A DNA stretch of 64,000 nt. Source: Granulicella sibirica. GTDB lineage: Bacteria > Acidobacteriota > Terriglobia > Terriglobales > Acidobacteriaceae. The DNA is taken from positions 62,001 through 126,000 of the forward strand of contig NZ_RDSM01000007.1 in the NCBI RefSeq assembly GCF_004115155.1. Direction: 5' to 3'. Positions 55,015-64,000 of this stretch are shown one piece after another; positions within the stretch are counted from its first letter, which is position 1, and each line of letters starts with the position of its first letter. The notes under the pieces were generated by a model. The model was given only the letters and a program-made list of their open reading frames with translations. It had not been told where the DNA came from and made no database searches. Made by a program: the position numbers and the translations under genes.

Positions 55015-56265
55015 TCACTGTGGCAGAATCCAATTCGCGAGTTCGCTGTCGCTTACTTCACCTACGCGACGGTCAGATGGCACGTTCATTCGTAGCCGCA
55101 GTCCGAAGGGCCGTCGATGCGAACCTTGTACCTTGCCGTCAGGGCCTTCAGGCATATCGCCAGGGGCGAATCCATTGAGGTAGAGCCACCACTGTCCGTC
55201 GGGCGCCGCAAGCGCGGCAGCAACACCGGGACCCACCACCTGTTTGCCGACAAAGTTGGGCCATTGTGGCTTTTGCGATTGCAGCAGATAGCGGACTTCG
55301 AGTCTCCCACGCTGGCCCCATACGTTTCCGGCATCACGCAGCAATACTTTTCGGTATCTGCCATTCCCCACCGGCATGAGCGAGTCAGACCACGCCACGC
55401 CTGTTTTGTAGCCTTCGGTGAGATAGGCACCGGTCGAGTATACGAGCAAGTGCTTACCGGCGACTCGGCTGAGATAAGGGGCTTCCACTAGCTTGGCCTG
55501 TGTATTCGCGTACCATTCGGAATTCAACTCTCCGTCGCGGTCGCCGGGAGTTAATAGAACAGACGGAGGGACGGATGCGATCTCTGTCTCCGTCTGCATT
55601 GGTTGCAGGACGATCTCATTGCGCAACGCGGGAGGAGGGGCGATGCCGCGTACATAGAGTAGGTATAGACGTCCGTCTTCTTCGTAATATTTGCCGTCAT
55701 AGTTGCCATTGCTTGCTTCAGTCAGCGAACCGGCTAACAGCGAGTCAGCGGCCCAGTCAGTTGGAGGCGTATCTGGCGAGACTGGACCGACCGGGTGTGC
55801 ATGCGCCACCACAGTCCAGTGTTTCGGATGGGCCATCGTGTGTATGCCAATGGTTACTGCAGCATGCCACTCTCCCCGGTCGTTCTGAAAAAGATCGACG
55901 TTTTGGATATTCGTGATCTGCCCTCCTGCCGCCGCAATCATTGACTGGAGTGAGCCTCCGGTCACGCGTAGTGACCTAGACGAAAAACATTCCGCAAGAA
56001 CTGGAAAAGAACACTGTAGGACGGCGTGGGTCGTTCCGGAAATAATCACCTCGCGCAGCGCGTTTGCCCTGTCCAGTCGAACTGGCTGCGGGTCTGCCAT
56101 ATAGCCATCACCACTCGAATTGATGGTTGTTAGTGGGATCAATCGCAGTGAGTCTGCAGTCGAATCGAATGCCTGCGCGGCACAGATGGTGCCAACGATG
56201 GAGGTGGCGATGACTGCCAGGTATGCAATTGTGCGTAAGCTGTGTAGGCAGAAAGGCGGGTTCAT
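55015..56265 (-). CDS. Secreted protein, possible GH43-like propeller
   Basis: 416 residues with a signal peptide (IAYLAVIATSIVGTICAAQA). The mature part alternates short strands and conserved aromatic turns ('HWTVVAHAHPVGPV', 'YYEEDGRLYLLYVRGI', 'KHLLVYSTGAYLTEGYKTGVAWSDS', 'APDGQWWLYLNGF'), which is the style of five-bladed propellers such as GH43/GH117 glycosidases. I cannot place the three acidic catalytic residues with confidence, so the enzymatic role is a guess. It stands alone. Confidence 0.65.
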   Translation of the reverse strand: MNPPFCLHSLRTIAYLAVIATSIVGTICAAQAFDSTADSLRLIPLTTINSSGDGYMADPQPVRLDRANALREVIISGTTHAVLQCSFPVLAECFSSRSLRVTGGSLQSMIAAAGGQITNIQNVDLFQNDRGEWHAAVTIGIHTMAHPKHWTVVAHAHPVGPVSPDTPPTDWAADSLLAGSLTEASNGNYDGKYYEEDGRLYLLYVRGIAPPPALRNEIVLQPMQTETEIASVPPSVLLTPGDRDGELNSEWYANTQAKLVEAPYLSRVAGKHLLVYSTGAYLTEGYKTGVAWSDSLMPVGNGRYRKVLLRDAGNVWGQRGRLEVRYLLQSQKPQWPNFVGKQVVGPGVAAALAAPDGQWWLYLNGFAPGDMPEGPDGKVQGSHRRPFGLRLRMNVPSDRRVGEVSDSELANWILPQ

Positions 56266-56790
56266 TTATACCTCAAACTGTTTTGTCGATGAGTCTCAAA
56301 AAGACATAGCGCTGGTCCAGATCATCTGGCTATAATGGCTGGCGATTTGGCGCGACCCATTTGATCACACTCGCCGGCGCGATATTCATAGAGATGGAGT
56401 GGAACTACCGGGTTCGAAATCTCAAGCCCGAAGCCAGTGATCAATCAATCTTTAACGCGACCGAAAGGTTGTTTAGAGAAGCAACTCTGCATGTTTAGGC
56501 ACATCTCGGACAACTTCCGGGACAGCGCCGTCACCTGCTTAAGATTAGATTCACGTAGCGAGCGGTGTCACAGCTCGATTCTGCCAAAATGCACACTCGT
56601 TCGGCCAAGAGTGGAATTCTGGGGTCAGTCTCACCTACAGCACAAGAAGAACTGTGACTTTATCAGCCGGATAGCCGACTTCAATTCTACAAACCACGTT
56701 TCTGCTGACATTTTACTTTCCGTGCAGTATGGTGAAGTCTTGTGTGCAGATAGCACGACATAACGTCAAATCTTTTGCTATAAACTGAGG
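56266..56790. other. Gap containing dispersed repeat copy 2
   Basis: About 525 bases. The right part (56537-56690) is the second copy of the repeat also found at 48447-48600, sharing GTGTCACAGCTCGATTCTGCCA-like sequence at 56565-56586 and GGGTCAGTCTCACC. No gene is supported in the remainder. Confidence 0.55.
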
Positions 56791-56805
56791 GTGTCTGGGA
56801 CGACC

Positions 56806-57237
56806 ATGAAATCTATCCTGATCGGCGTTTGTGCTTTCCTGACCTGCGGCGGCGCGCTGGCTCAAGGCCCGTCGGATTTTTCCGAGACCGATGCCAAGCT
56901 CAAGGCTTGCGTGGCCAGAGACAGCAGCAACATGCACATTATGGCCTGCAATTCCGTCGCCCAGATCTTCGCGGACGCCCGGCTGAACAGTGTCTATCAG
57001 GCCTGGGCCGAAGCACTGAAGCATCCGAAGCCGGACGAAGTCAAAGACGACGCGGAAATCCTGAAGCGTCTCGTCGCGGCAGAGCGGGCCTGGATCGCAT
57101 TCAGGGACGCGGACTGTAGCTTGCAAAGCACATCAATGCTCGGCGGTACAGGCGAGCCCAACGCCTATGGCGACTGCGTGTACACCATGACCAAGACGCG
57201 CGTGAAAGCCCTGGAAACGGTTCGTAGCGCCCGCTAA
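56806..57237 (+). CDS. LprI-type (DUF1311) secreted protein
   Basis: 143 residues with signal peptide (ILIGVCAFLTCGGALAQ). The mature protein has four cysteines placed as in the lysozyme-inhibitor LprI/DUF1311 family (LKACVARD, HIMACNSV, FRDADCSLQ, YGDCVYTM), and the signature helix 'RAWIAFRDADC'. Expected to be a periplasmic disulfide-bonded protein that may inhibit lysozyme. The start at 56806 (MKSIL) gives the best signal sequence. Alone. Confidence 0.82.
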   Translation: MKSILIGVCAFLTCGGALAQGPSDFSETDAKLKACVARDSSNMHIMACNSVAQIFADARLNSVYQAWAEALKHPKPDEVKDDAEILKRLVAAERAWIAFRDADCSLQSTSMLGGTGEPNAYGDCVYTMTKTRVKALETVRSAR

Positions 57238-57563
57238 GTTGTCTGCTTTTGGCCCGGTGGCGCAGCCCGAAACGTCCCCGGGGGCTTCAGCTCACGAAGA
57301 AGACCGACATTGCGGTGCAGCTCGGTCATCTTGTTCTGAAGTTGCCACCCTGTACTCAGTGGCCATGCACTTTCGAATGAAGCAGTGTCCCGACCACACG
57401 CGAAGGCAGAAAACAACCTGACCATGGCAGATTCTGATTGGCCGCCTCTCTTCGCTGCATCATCCAACGCTTGGAGTGGAGGAGCAAGATGATGATCACC
57501 GACATTGCGTCGGCAGAATGGCAGGCGCGCTAAAACCACGTTGGTTCCAAAATAGGAGATTTT
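57238..57563. other. Gap with no supported gene
   Basis: About 325 bases between the LprI-type gene and the DUF2235 gene. The 101-codon minus-strand frame 57234-57539 lacks a family match and a ribosome site. The promoter of the DUF2235 gene should be at its right end. Confidence 0.35.
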
Positions 57564-58616
57564 GTGAGCAAGAAAATTATTCTCTGTGCGGATGGCACAT
57601 GGGATTCACCGCATGGTTCTACCGGAATGCAAACTGATACGAACGTCCGTAAACTCTATATGCTCTTGGGGGATAAACCTTCGCAGTTGAAGTACTACGA
57701 CAGTGGCGTGGGAACAGACGGCACACCATTCGAACATTTTTTCGGTGGTGCGATGGGCGACGGCCTCTTCCAGAAGGTGCAAGACGGTTATGGCTTCCTC
57801 TCTTATGTTTGGGATCCGGGCGACGAAATCTTCGTCTTCGGGTTTAGTCGCGGAGCTTATACCGCTCGCAGTTTGGCCGGCATGATCGCTCTCTTTGGTG
57901 TTCCGACCAAGAATTTAGATAATCAGACAGTCAAGCGCATCTTTGATGTGTACAGGATCACTGACCATGACAAGCGAGAGGCTGCGAAAGTGCCCCTCGT
58001 CGAGGAATACGGTCTAACGGAAGTTGACGTGCGTATGGTTGGTGTCTGGGACACTGTTGGCGCACTCGGCATTCCAGGCCATCTCTTCACCGACTTCGAC
58101 CAACAGAAGTACGGTTTTCTAGATACGAGCTTGAGCCATTGCATAAAGAATGCGTTTCAAGCGGTGTCAATCGACGAACGCCGTTCGCAATTCAAACCAA
58201 CACTTTGGACCAATGCTGACGGGAGCCAAAGGGATAACGATTCACAGTTGGAACAGGTGTGGTTTCCGGGAGCCCATTGCGACGTAGGAGGAAGCTATTC
58301 AGAATGTCAGCTTTCCAACATCACCCTGCGCTGGATGGTAGACAACGCGAAGTCTTGTGGGCTGCAGTTTGATGAGGAAGGCCTTCAACAGTGTTTTTCG
58401 CCGATGCCCTTCAATCCCCTAGGACCGAGTCACGATGAATGGAAGCTCATACCGTGGGGACCTTGGAAACATCGCACAGTGCCGGCGAACGCAGTGCTGG
58501 CAAATACAGTAAAAATTCGGTTTGCCAGCATGCAGCCAGAATATAAACCCGAAAACCTTAATACTCCGCTTGACGCCTACAAGGAGACGGAGATCGTTCC
58601 TGCCGGAGAGCTATAA
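57564..58616 (+). CDS. DUF2235 alpha/beta hydrolase (Tle1-like)
   Basis: 350 residues starting GTG behind AGGAG. The opening KKIILCADGTWDSPHGSTGM and the nucleophile elbow FVFGFSRGAYTARSLAGMI (GxSxG, Ser at about residue 96) with FPGAHCDVGG (His region) are diagnostic of DUF2235. Some relatives are type VI secretion phospholipases, but many stand alone as intracellular hydrolases, as here. No VgrG, PAAR or immunity gene is adjacent and no signal peptide is seen. Confidence 0.9.
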   Translation: MSKKIILCADGTWDSPHGSTGMQTDTNVRKLYMLLGDKPSQLKYYDSGVGTDGTPFEHFFGGAMGDGLFQKVQDGYGFLSYVWDPGDEIFVFGFSRGAYTARSLAGMIALFGVPTKNLDNQTVKRIFDVYRITDHDKREAAKVPLVEEYGLTEVDVRMVGVWDTVGALGIPGHLFTDFDQQKYGFLDTSLSHCIKNAFQAVSIDERRSQFKPTLWTNADGSQRDNDSQLEQVWFPGAHCDVGGSYSECQLSNITLRWMVDNAKSCGLQFDEEGLQQCFSPMPFNPLGPSHDEWKLIPWGPWKHRTVPANAVLANTVKIRFASMQPEYKPENLNTPLDAYKETEIVPAGEL

Positions 58617-58808
58617 TCTTGGCCTTGTAATTCCTTAAGGGTGGCTACTTTTCGGAATGTGCTCAAAGCACCGCGGGCTTCGGCCTCAAGCCCACGGCCT
58701 TGCCGACGACACAAGCCAGAATGGATCCTGAGTATTCTTGAAAGTGAGCATCCTTCATCATCACAACTGAGCTGACGAGCCGTTCCAAGAAAAGATGGAG
58801 GCACACAC

Positions 58809-59717
58809 GTGCAGCAATATTCGATCTATCAGGTGGATGCGTTCACCAGGCAGGCATTCAGAGGTAATCCCGCTGGCGTTGTCCCCGACGCGCGGGGTCT
58901 CTCGGCTTCCGCCATGCAGTTCATGGCGCGCGAGATGAACAAATCGGAGACTGCCTTCATCTTCCCAAGCAGCGATCCGAGCGGAGACGTTGAAGTGCGC
59001 TTTTTCACGCCCACTGCCGAGGTTCCTATATGCGGCCACGCGACGATCGCTGCTCATTACGTCCTGGCGGTAGAAGGAGCGCCACTTGGAACGCGTCGGC
59101 AGCAGACTGCAGCCGGAATGCTGGCTGTTGAATCTGAGAAGTTCGATGGAGTGATCAGGATCTGGATGCACCAGCAGCTTGCCAACTTCTCCCCTCCGCT
59201 GGAAGGCCAGCAGTTGGACGCTTTGCTGAAGGCCCTTGGTCTGGCAGCAAGCGATGTAGAGAGCAATAGCCCAGTCCAAATCGTTTCAACAGGCCATTCA
59301 AAGGTGGTCATTCCTGTTCGTCGCCGGAGGAAAATTGCGGGTCTGTCCCCAGACATGAATGCTTTATGTAGCCTTAGCACTCGAATTGGTTGCAACGGCT
59401 ACTACACCTGGACGATGGAAGATCCCGATCCAGGCAATCTCTCCCACGGTCGCATGTTTGCGCCCATCATTGGAATTCCGGAAGATCCCGTCACTGGGAA
59501 TGCGAGCGGTTGCCTTGGGGCCTATCTCGTTCACCACGATCTTCTGTCGGGCGACGAAACCGGGGTGGCTTCATTCTACGCGGGTCAAGGCTGGGAAGTC
59601 GGCCGGCCTGGACGCGTACTAGTTGAGGCTACGCGTTCGTCTTCAGATGGGCCAATCGCTATCAGAATTGCTGGGGAGGCTGTCATTACACTTAAAGGAA
59701 TCATGGTGGCTCCGTAA
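58809..59717 (+). CDS. PhzF family epimerase/isomerase
   Basis: 302 residues. Typical opening YSIYQVDAFTRQAFRGNPAG, the general acid/base Glu in NKSETAFIF, ICGHATIAAHYVLA and the second-domain match DPVTGNASGCLGAYLVHHDL. The diaminopimelate epimerase fold is used here, without the two cysteines. In phenazine makers PhzF isomerises a dihydro-hydroxyanthranilate; elsewhere it is of unknown function. Start GTG. No phenazine genes nearby, so not a phenazine enzyme. Confidence 0.9.
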   Translation: MQQYSIYQVDAFTRQAFRGNPAGVVPDARGLSASAMQFMAREMNKSETAFIFPSSDPSGDVEVRFFTPTAEVPICGHATIAAHYVLAVEGAPLGTRRQQTAAGMLAVESEKFDGVIRIWMHQQLANFSPPLEGQQLDALLKALGLAASDVESNSPVQIVSTGHSKVVIPVRRRRKIAGLSPDMNALCSLSTRIGCNGYYTWTMEDPDPGNLSHGRMFAPIIGIPEDPVTGNASGCLGAYLVHHDLLSGDETGVASFYAGQGWEVGRPGRVLVEATRSSSDGPIAIRIAGEAVITLKGIMVAP

Positions 59718-60322
59718 TCCTTAGCGATTACCTTCATCGGAAAAAGCCAACGGCTTCGAACTAATAGAGACATTGTCCAGGCACTGTCTTAAGAATCTCA
59801 GAAGCAGCGAATACGACCATTGTCCGAGGCGTGGACGGCAGGGGGCGAGTCGGTCTTCGAGCGCCCCAGAGATTCTGTGATGCCACCGTCTTTATGATGG
59901 GCAGGATACACGTCAACAAGTGACTAGGCTTGTTGTCAGCACTTAATGACATGCAGTAAACCATAGCTAGTTGCAGTCCGCCCTAGCCGCGAAAATTGCA
60001 TACCCTGGGCCGAGGAAATGGCCACGCGATACCACCCCCGCCGGGACCCACCTTTGGTTGAGGCTGCAATTTTCCAAAGTTTCATCAGCTGGTCATGTCG
60101 CGAATGAGACTCCATAACTAATAGCCAGGCAGGTGTGGCCGGATCAAAAGGGTGTTTGGCCGAAACTGCCATCGCCCTTTAGAACTCGGCTGTCATCTCA
60201 ACAGATATCTCCGAGTCGCGAGATAACGTTAGTCGCGACAGCAGCGTGCGCCGCCGAATGACGCGACGCGAAGAAGGCATAAACAAAACGCTTTAGCTTA
60301 TTCAGGAGGAGATCAAACGACC
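59718..60322. other. Gap with one weak minus-strand ORF
   Basis: About 600 bases. A 78-codon frame (59936-60172 minus) reads 'HPFDPATPAWLLVMESHS' and is mildly protein-like, but it has no ribosome site and no family. The last 30 bases contain TTCAGGAGGAG, the ribosome site of the next gene. Confidence 0.35.
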
Positions 60323-61706
60323 ATGTCGACTGGATTAAAGGCGCAAATTGAGATGGAAAAAGGCGTACAGCTTGCAACAGATCTTCGCGCTCACCTCGAG
60401 GGAGTAGATGTGTTTGGCGGGAGCGACGACCCAGGCGTGGACTTTGGACCGTGGAACATCGCCGAGGCACAGCGCCCGCTTGCACGCATAGAGTGCCGCA
60501 CTGCGGGGCAGGTCTCAACCGCATTGAAGATCGCTGCAGATCACGACGTTCCGGTCAGCGTCTGCGGCGGCCGCGAAGATGCGTTCGCGCGCAATAGTCG
60601 GGCAGGTTTCCTTGTCGTCGACCTGCGCCACATGGATAATGTTATCTATGACGCAGTAACGCGGGCCGCGCGCATCGGTGGTGGCGTGACCACCAGCCGC
60701 CTGCTCGGTCGGCTCTCGTCGGATATCGTGACACCTACCACGTGCAACGCAAACGTAGGTTTGATTGGCGCGGCGACGGGGGGGGCTACGGTTTACTAGC
60801 GGGCAGCTATGGTCTCGTGTGCGATGCGCTGCTCGGAGTTGAGATGGTCTTAGCCAACGGTCAGCAGGTGAGCGTAGATGCGACGCACGAACCGGACCTT
60901 TTTTGGGCGCTTCGTGGCGGAGGCAACGGCTTTGGTGTCGTGACTTCCGCAAGGCTTGCGACCTACTCTTGTCCGCACGTACCAAGCACGCAAAACAACT
61001 TTCCGCTGTCGTCGGGAAGGCGTCCGCTGATGATCATTCAGGATTTGCTCGATGAAGAGCCGGATCGCTTGGGCCTTACACCGGTCTTTGCAAAAGTCGA
61101 CGATGGACCGGCCATCCTGTCGCTCCAGTTCGCTTGGATCGGTCTAGAAGAAGAAGGACGGGCTGTTCTCAAGGTGTTGAGCGACCTACCAGGCGCCCAG
61201 GTGGCGAATGTGGGGCTCGTGCCGTTTCGCGAAACACTGGATAGGGGTGAACTTTGGCCTTGGGGAAAGGTTTGGGGCGCCCGCACCCGATCCCTCAGCC
61301 GCCTTGATGGTGCAGTGGTGGACACATGTCTTGAGGTAGCCGAAACCATGCCCTCCCTTGGGGCCCGGTTATTTCTCCACGACTTTCATGGCTACGCTTC
61401 CCGAGTTCCGCTATCGGAGACGGCCTTTGCGCTCCGTGAAGACCACTATGTCGCCGCCGCGCTTGTGGCATGTCAGAGCCTGGTGACAAGGATGGCGAGG
61501 AGATCATGCGCAAGTGGTTGGACAACGTGGCCGGCAGTCTCGAAAAATCGGCCATGCCGGGTGGGTACGTCAATTTCCTTGCTCCTTCAGACACGGAACG
61601 GGTCGAACGCTTCTACGGCCAAGCTGCGGAGAGACTTCGGGCGATCAAGCTGCAAGTTGATCCCCACGATCGGTTCCGCAGCGCTACGGCTCGACTGCGG
61701 CCGTGA
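60323..61706 (+). pseudogene. FAD-binding oxidoreductase (BBE/6-hydroxynicotine oxidase-like), frameshifted twice
   Basis: AGGAGGAG precedes ATG 60323. The FAD domain reads 'RIECRTAGQVSTALKIAADH', VSVCGGREDAFAR, LVVDLRHMDN, then breaks in a run of eight G's at about 60778. One frame over it continues GYGLLAGSYGLVCDALLGVE and GNGFGVVTSARL. A second break near 61470 shifts to the frame ending WLDNVAGSLEKSAMPGGYVN and 'RLRAIKLQVDPHDRF'. The usual GGGHD covalent-flavin histidine is replaced (GGRED), so even the parent would not bind FAD covalently at that site. No intact product expected. Confidence 0.85.
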
Positions 61707-61940
61707 GTCATTAGAGCGGGTATCAATTGCCTTGAGGGATGCGGGATAACCAACTGCGCTGCAGCGATCTGGATAGCTTGTAGTTGGGCTCGCGCGCGGA
61801 GAGCTAGTTCCAGCGGCAGATCTTCCGCTTGTTTTGTCACGTCGGAGGGTCCGGGCTTGCCCCAACCGGACGCTGCATAGGCTCAGTATTCTGTCAGGGA
61901 GAATCTCTGAGACTATCCCCGGTGCGACCGCTAATTCGGT

Positions 61941-62681
61941 TTATCGTTCCGGGGCGATCGTTGCACTTGGAGTGAGCTGGCGCTCCCAATCTACTTCACT
62001 GCTCTCATCTCGGTCGGCAAAACCAGTGACTCGTCCGTCTTGAGAACGCCAAAAGATCTTGCGTGATCGTGCGTCGCCGGGCGCAAAGAACAAATCGCGA
62101 GATTCAGCTTTCCATTCCTGCGTAGGCTGTCCGGTACGGTAAACAAGAATGCGATTATCTTCACGACGGATCGTGCAAGTCTCTCCGGATGCTCTATACG
62201 TCCCTGTTATGTCATCCAGTTGTTCGCGACTGAGTGTGATGGCCGGAGGATCTACTCGAAGGCGCGTGATATCCACTCGGCGCAGCTTCCAAACTCGCCC
62301 CGTCAGCTGCCATGTTTCCGAAAACAGCAGGTGACTATTGCGTCTATCACGAAGTGGACGTGTCGGCACGTCATCTAAGTGCAATACCATCGCGGTTGTG
62401 CCAATGCGCTGCACCTCAAATGTGCGGATGATCAGAGGAGTATAACCATCTTCCTTGAGTTGTTCTAGAAAGAGTTTTCGGGTTAGAACTTGACCATCCT
62501 CGATATAGAGGAAGTCCTCAGTGGTGACCGCCGCCCAGGTCTTCTGATCTCCTCGATGTACCGCGTTCAGCAAAACCTCATCTTTCGCGCGAAGCTCTGC
62601 TCTCAGTTTAGCGTCATCCGGTTGCGAAAGCAGTACCGCAGCTGTCGCGAGCAACGGTGCAAGGCACCAAGAAATTGACAT
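61941..62681 (-). CDS. Secreted DUF4440/NTF2-like protein
   Basis: 246 residues with a short signal (WCLAPLLATAAVLLSQ). An NTF2/SnoaL-like domain occupies about residues 25-135 (VLLNAVHRGDQKTWAAVTTEDF, 'WQLTGRVWKLRRVDITRLR'). The remaining ~100 residues are strand-rich and uncharacterised ('ITGTYRASGETCTIRREDN'). Substrate unknown. Transcribed convergent to the FAD oxidase remnant. Confidence 0.75.
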   Translation of the reverse strand: MSISWCLAPLLATAAVLLSQPDDAKLRAELRAKDEVLLNAVHRGDQKTWAAVTTEDFLYIEDGQVLTRKLFLEQLKEDGYTPLIIRTFEVQRIGTTAMVLHLDDVPTRPLRDRRNSHLLFSETWQLTGRVWKLRRVDITRLRVDPPAITLSREQLDDITGTYRASGETCTIRREDNRILVYRTGQPTQEWKAESRDLFFAPGDARSRKIFWRSQDGRVTGFADRDESSEVDWERQLTPSATIAPER

Positions 62682-63447
62682 GACTCTTCCTTATTTTGCC
62701 GAAGGCGGAGGGCAAAGCTTTCGGCAAGTTTCCCAATGTTGACGGATCTCGTCTTGAACCGGAGCAACAACCCTAATGATATGCGCGGCGAATCTTCGAG
62801 TGTGAGCAGCATCCAAAGAATCTCAAACCCCTTCAAGCTCATCTGCCAAGAACGCTCAGATGGTCTCGCTGAACACTGGTCTCTCTGACCGACTTGCACG
62901 GGGCTTTTCCTCCAACATACCTAATTACCCCGCTATTCGGGCATCAGCCGGCTGTCGAAGGGCACCTTCCGGTCAGGTCGTCCCGATGTAGGCGGCCTGA
63001 ATGCATCGCCGCAACTGTTGCTCGTTCGGGGCCACGTCTTTCAGATAGCTGCAAGCAGGTCTTCATTCTGTCTATTCAAACCGAACGGGTGAGGTCGCGG
63101 CGTACCACCACTCGGGCCTCAAGTAAACGCAAGTTGTCGGTCAGAGCCGTTTTGGATGCAGACGGTATCTTGCGCTTGAGTGCACTCAAACGCACGGGAT
63201 GTAATCGTATGGCGCAGAGAATTGGTCGTCGCTATCGGGTCAGTCAGGCATTCAGGCTATTTCGCAGGGCGGGTACTGTTCGCACCGAATGAACTTGTAG
63301 TGAGCGGCGAAACTTTAGAGACCTCCCTGCCCGTACTCAGCGTTTATGTCCATCCTCTTAGTCGGCCTACCGGTATAACGTCACTACTTTTCAACGCCCA
63401 ATAGCAGGCAGAAGATGTTTGCAGCCCTAAAAGGAGAGTTGCACAAC
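62682..63447. other. Gap with a possible 41-aa protein tail
   Basis: About 765 bases. On the minus strand at roughly 62700-62830 one frame reads 'FAAHIIRVVAPVQDEIRQHW' and ends in TAA just before the DUF4440 start; it has only a TTG start and looks like a gene tail. The plus-strand frames 62894-63292 and 63180-63404 show nothing recognisable. No other gene is supported. Confidence 0.3.
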
Positions 63448-64000
63448 ATGTCCATGAATCCAACTATGAAGGCGGTAGTCATCTACGAGTATGGCAGCAA
63501 CGATGTCGTCCAGTACCTCGATGTTGAGCGTCCTGAGCCGGGCTCTGGAGAAGTGTTGGTCAAAATCCACGCGGCGGGTGTGAATCCTGTGGACTGGAAG
63601 ATCCGCGATGGAGCAGGCGAGCGAATGGGCATGGCTCTGCCCATCTACCTCGGCGGTGAGATCGCCGGGACCGTGGAAAAGGTCGGTGAGGGCGTTGAGA
63701 ATTTTCGGGCAGGCGATGCAGTCTTCGGCACGATCAAGTGCGGTGGCTTTGCCGAGTACGCTGTCACCAACTCAGCAAACCTTGCGCTCAAGCCTGTCAG
63801 CCTGGACTTCGTGAACGCGGCGGCCGTGCCGCTGGGCGCGCTAACGGCATGGCAGGCTATGTTCGAAGTAGCCCAACTCTGCAGCGGACAGAAGATTCTG
63901 ATCACCAACGCTTCGGGGGGTGTCGGCTCTCTTGCTGTTCAACTCGCCAAGGACCGAGGTGCGCAGGTTACTGGCATGGCATCCGGGCGAAATGAGGAAT
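63448..64000 (+). CDS. Zinc-type alcohol dehydrogenase / quinone oxidoreductase (MDR), truncated by window end
   Basis: 184 codons visible, no stop before the window ends. The ATG at 63448 follows [26 protein letters not shown], '[15 protein letters not shown]', '[16 protein letters not shown]' and '[20 protein letters not shown]' are typical of quinone oxidoreductase-like medium-chain reductases; the catalytic zinc cysteine of true alcohol dehydrogenases is not seen. NADPH-dependent reduction of quinones or enones is expected. Confidence 0.9.
   Translation, partial: MSMNPTMKAVVIYEYGSNDVVQYLDVERPEPGSGEVLVKIHAAGVNPVDWKIRDGAGERMGMALPIYLGGEIAGTVEKVGEGVENFRAGDAVFGTIKCGGFAEYAVTNSANLALKPVSLDFVNAAAVPLGALTAWQAMFEVAQLCSGQKILITNASGGVGSLAVQLAKDRGAQVTGMASGRNEE

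Noticed and set aside
58675..58693. GGGCTT/AAGCCC hairpin after the DUF2235 gene
   Set aside because: Only a 6-bp stem with no T-run; too weak to call a terminator.
1..64000. CRISPR arrays
   Set aside because: No series of regularly spaced direct repeats was seen; repeats found are a gene duplication and two dispersed copies.

Overview
The window looks like a chromosome or large plasmid of an Acidobacteriota bacterium, probably Acidobacteriaceae (Granulicella/Terriglobus/Edaphobacter-like). This is inferred from gene content: many secreted beta-propellers, peptidases and amidohydrolases, a leuB-leuC-leuD operon, and small zinc-finger orphans. No rRNA, tRNA or other marker is present to prove it. 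Gene density is low in places and many genes are broken, so this is an accessory, mobile-element-rich region.

Layout. 0-15.7 kb: a plasmid/ICE-like block. On the left is a PRTRC cassette (end of the ThiF-like gene, a 97-aa gene, PRTRC protein E) with a Gp157-like protein. On the right is a tightly overlapping operon of a MoxR-type AAA+ ATPase, a DUF3150 protein and a HExxH/VWA protein. About 10 kb of unrelated DNA separates the halves: resolvase and xanthine-dehydrogenase remnants, a DUF885 hydrolase, a TetR / darcynin / SDR unit with a palindromic operator, a dead IS110, a PQQ-type propeller and a GH13 enzyme. 16-24 kb: an orphan ABC-type binding protein, a frameshifted aldo/keto reductase with its TetR, then a DNA-damage island (alkB remnant, DUF763, DNA polymerase IV, a lysine-rich protein, exonuclease III), where the exonuclease has no ordinary start codon. 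24-31 kb: mobile elements (IS91-family remnant, group II intron with a frameshifted reverse transcriptase, intact IS1111/IS110-type element with a structured 3' flank) around a methyltransferase and a DUF4386 membrane protein.

31-44 kb: a racemase-fold protein lacking both catalytic cysteines, a 1.58-kb tandem duplication of a secreted amidohydrolase gene, an IS3 remnant, an AraC/SDR divergent pair, a decayed Tn554-like pair of tyrosine recombinases, and a thioredoxin-reductase-like gene with an internal deletion. 45-48 kb: the leuBCD operon, the only clearly housekeeping block. 48-64 kb: accessory metabolic and membrane genes (M28 peptidase, AraC regulator, DUF418, cupin, propeller-like secreted protein, LprI, DUF2235 hydrolase, PhzF, a frameshifted FAD oxidase, a DUF4440 protein, and a quinone oxidoreductase cut by the window edge).

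The most promising candidates for undescribed biology are the PRTRC/Gp157 plus MoxR-DUF3150-VWA block, the start-less exonuclease III behind a lysine-rich ORF with a possible slippery site, and the structured RNA region beside the intact IS110-family recombinase. Many lesions are single-base changes, several of them in homopolymers, so some pseudogene calls could be assembly errors.
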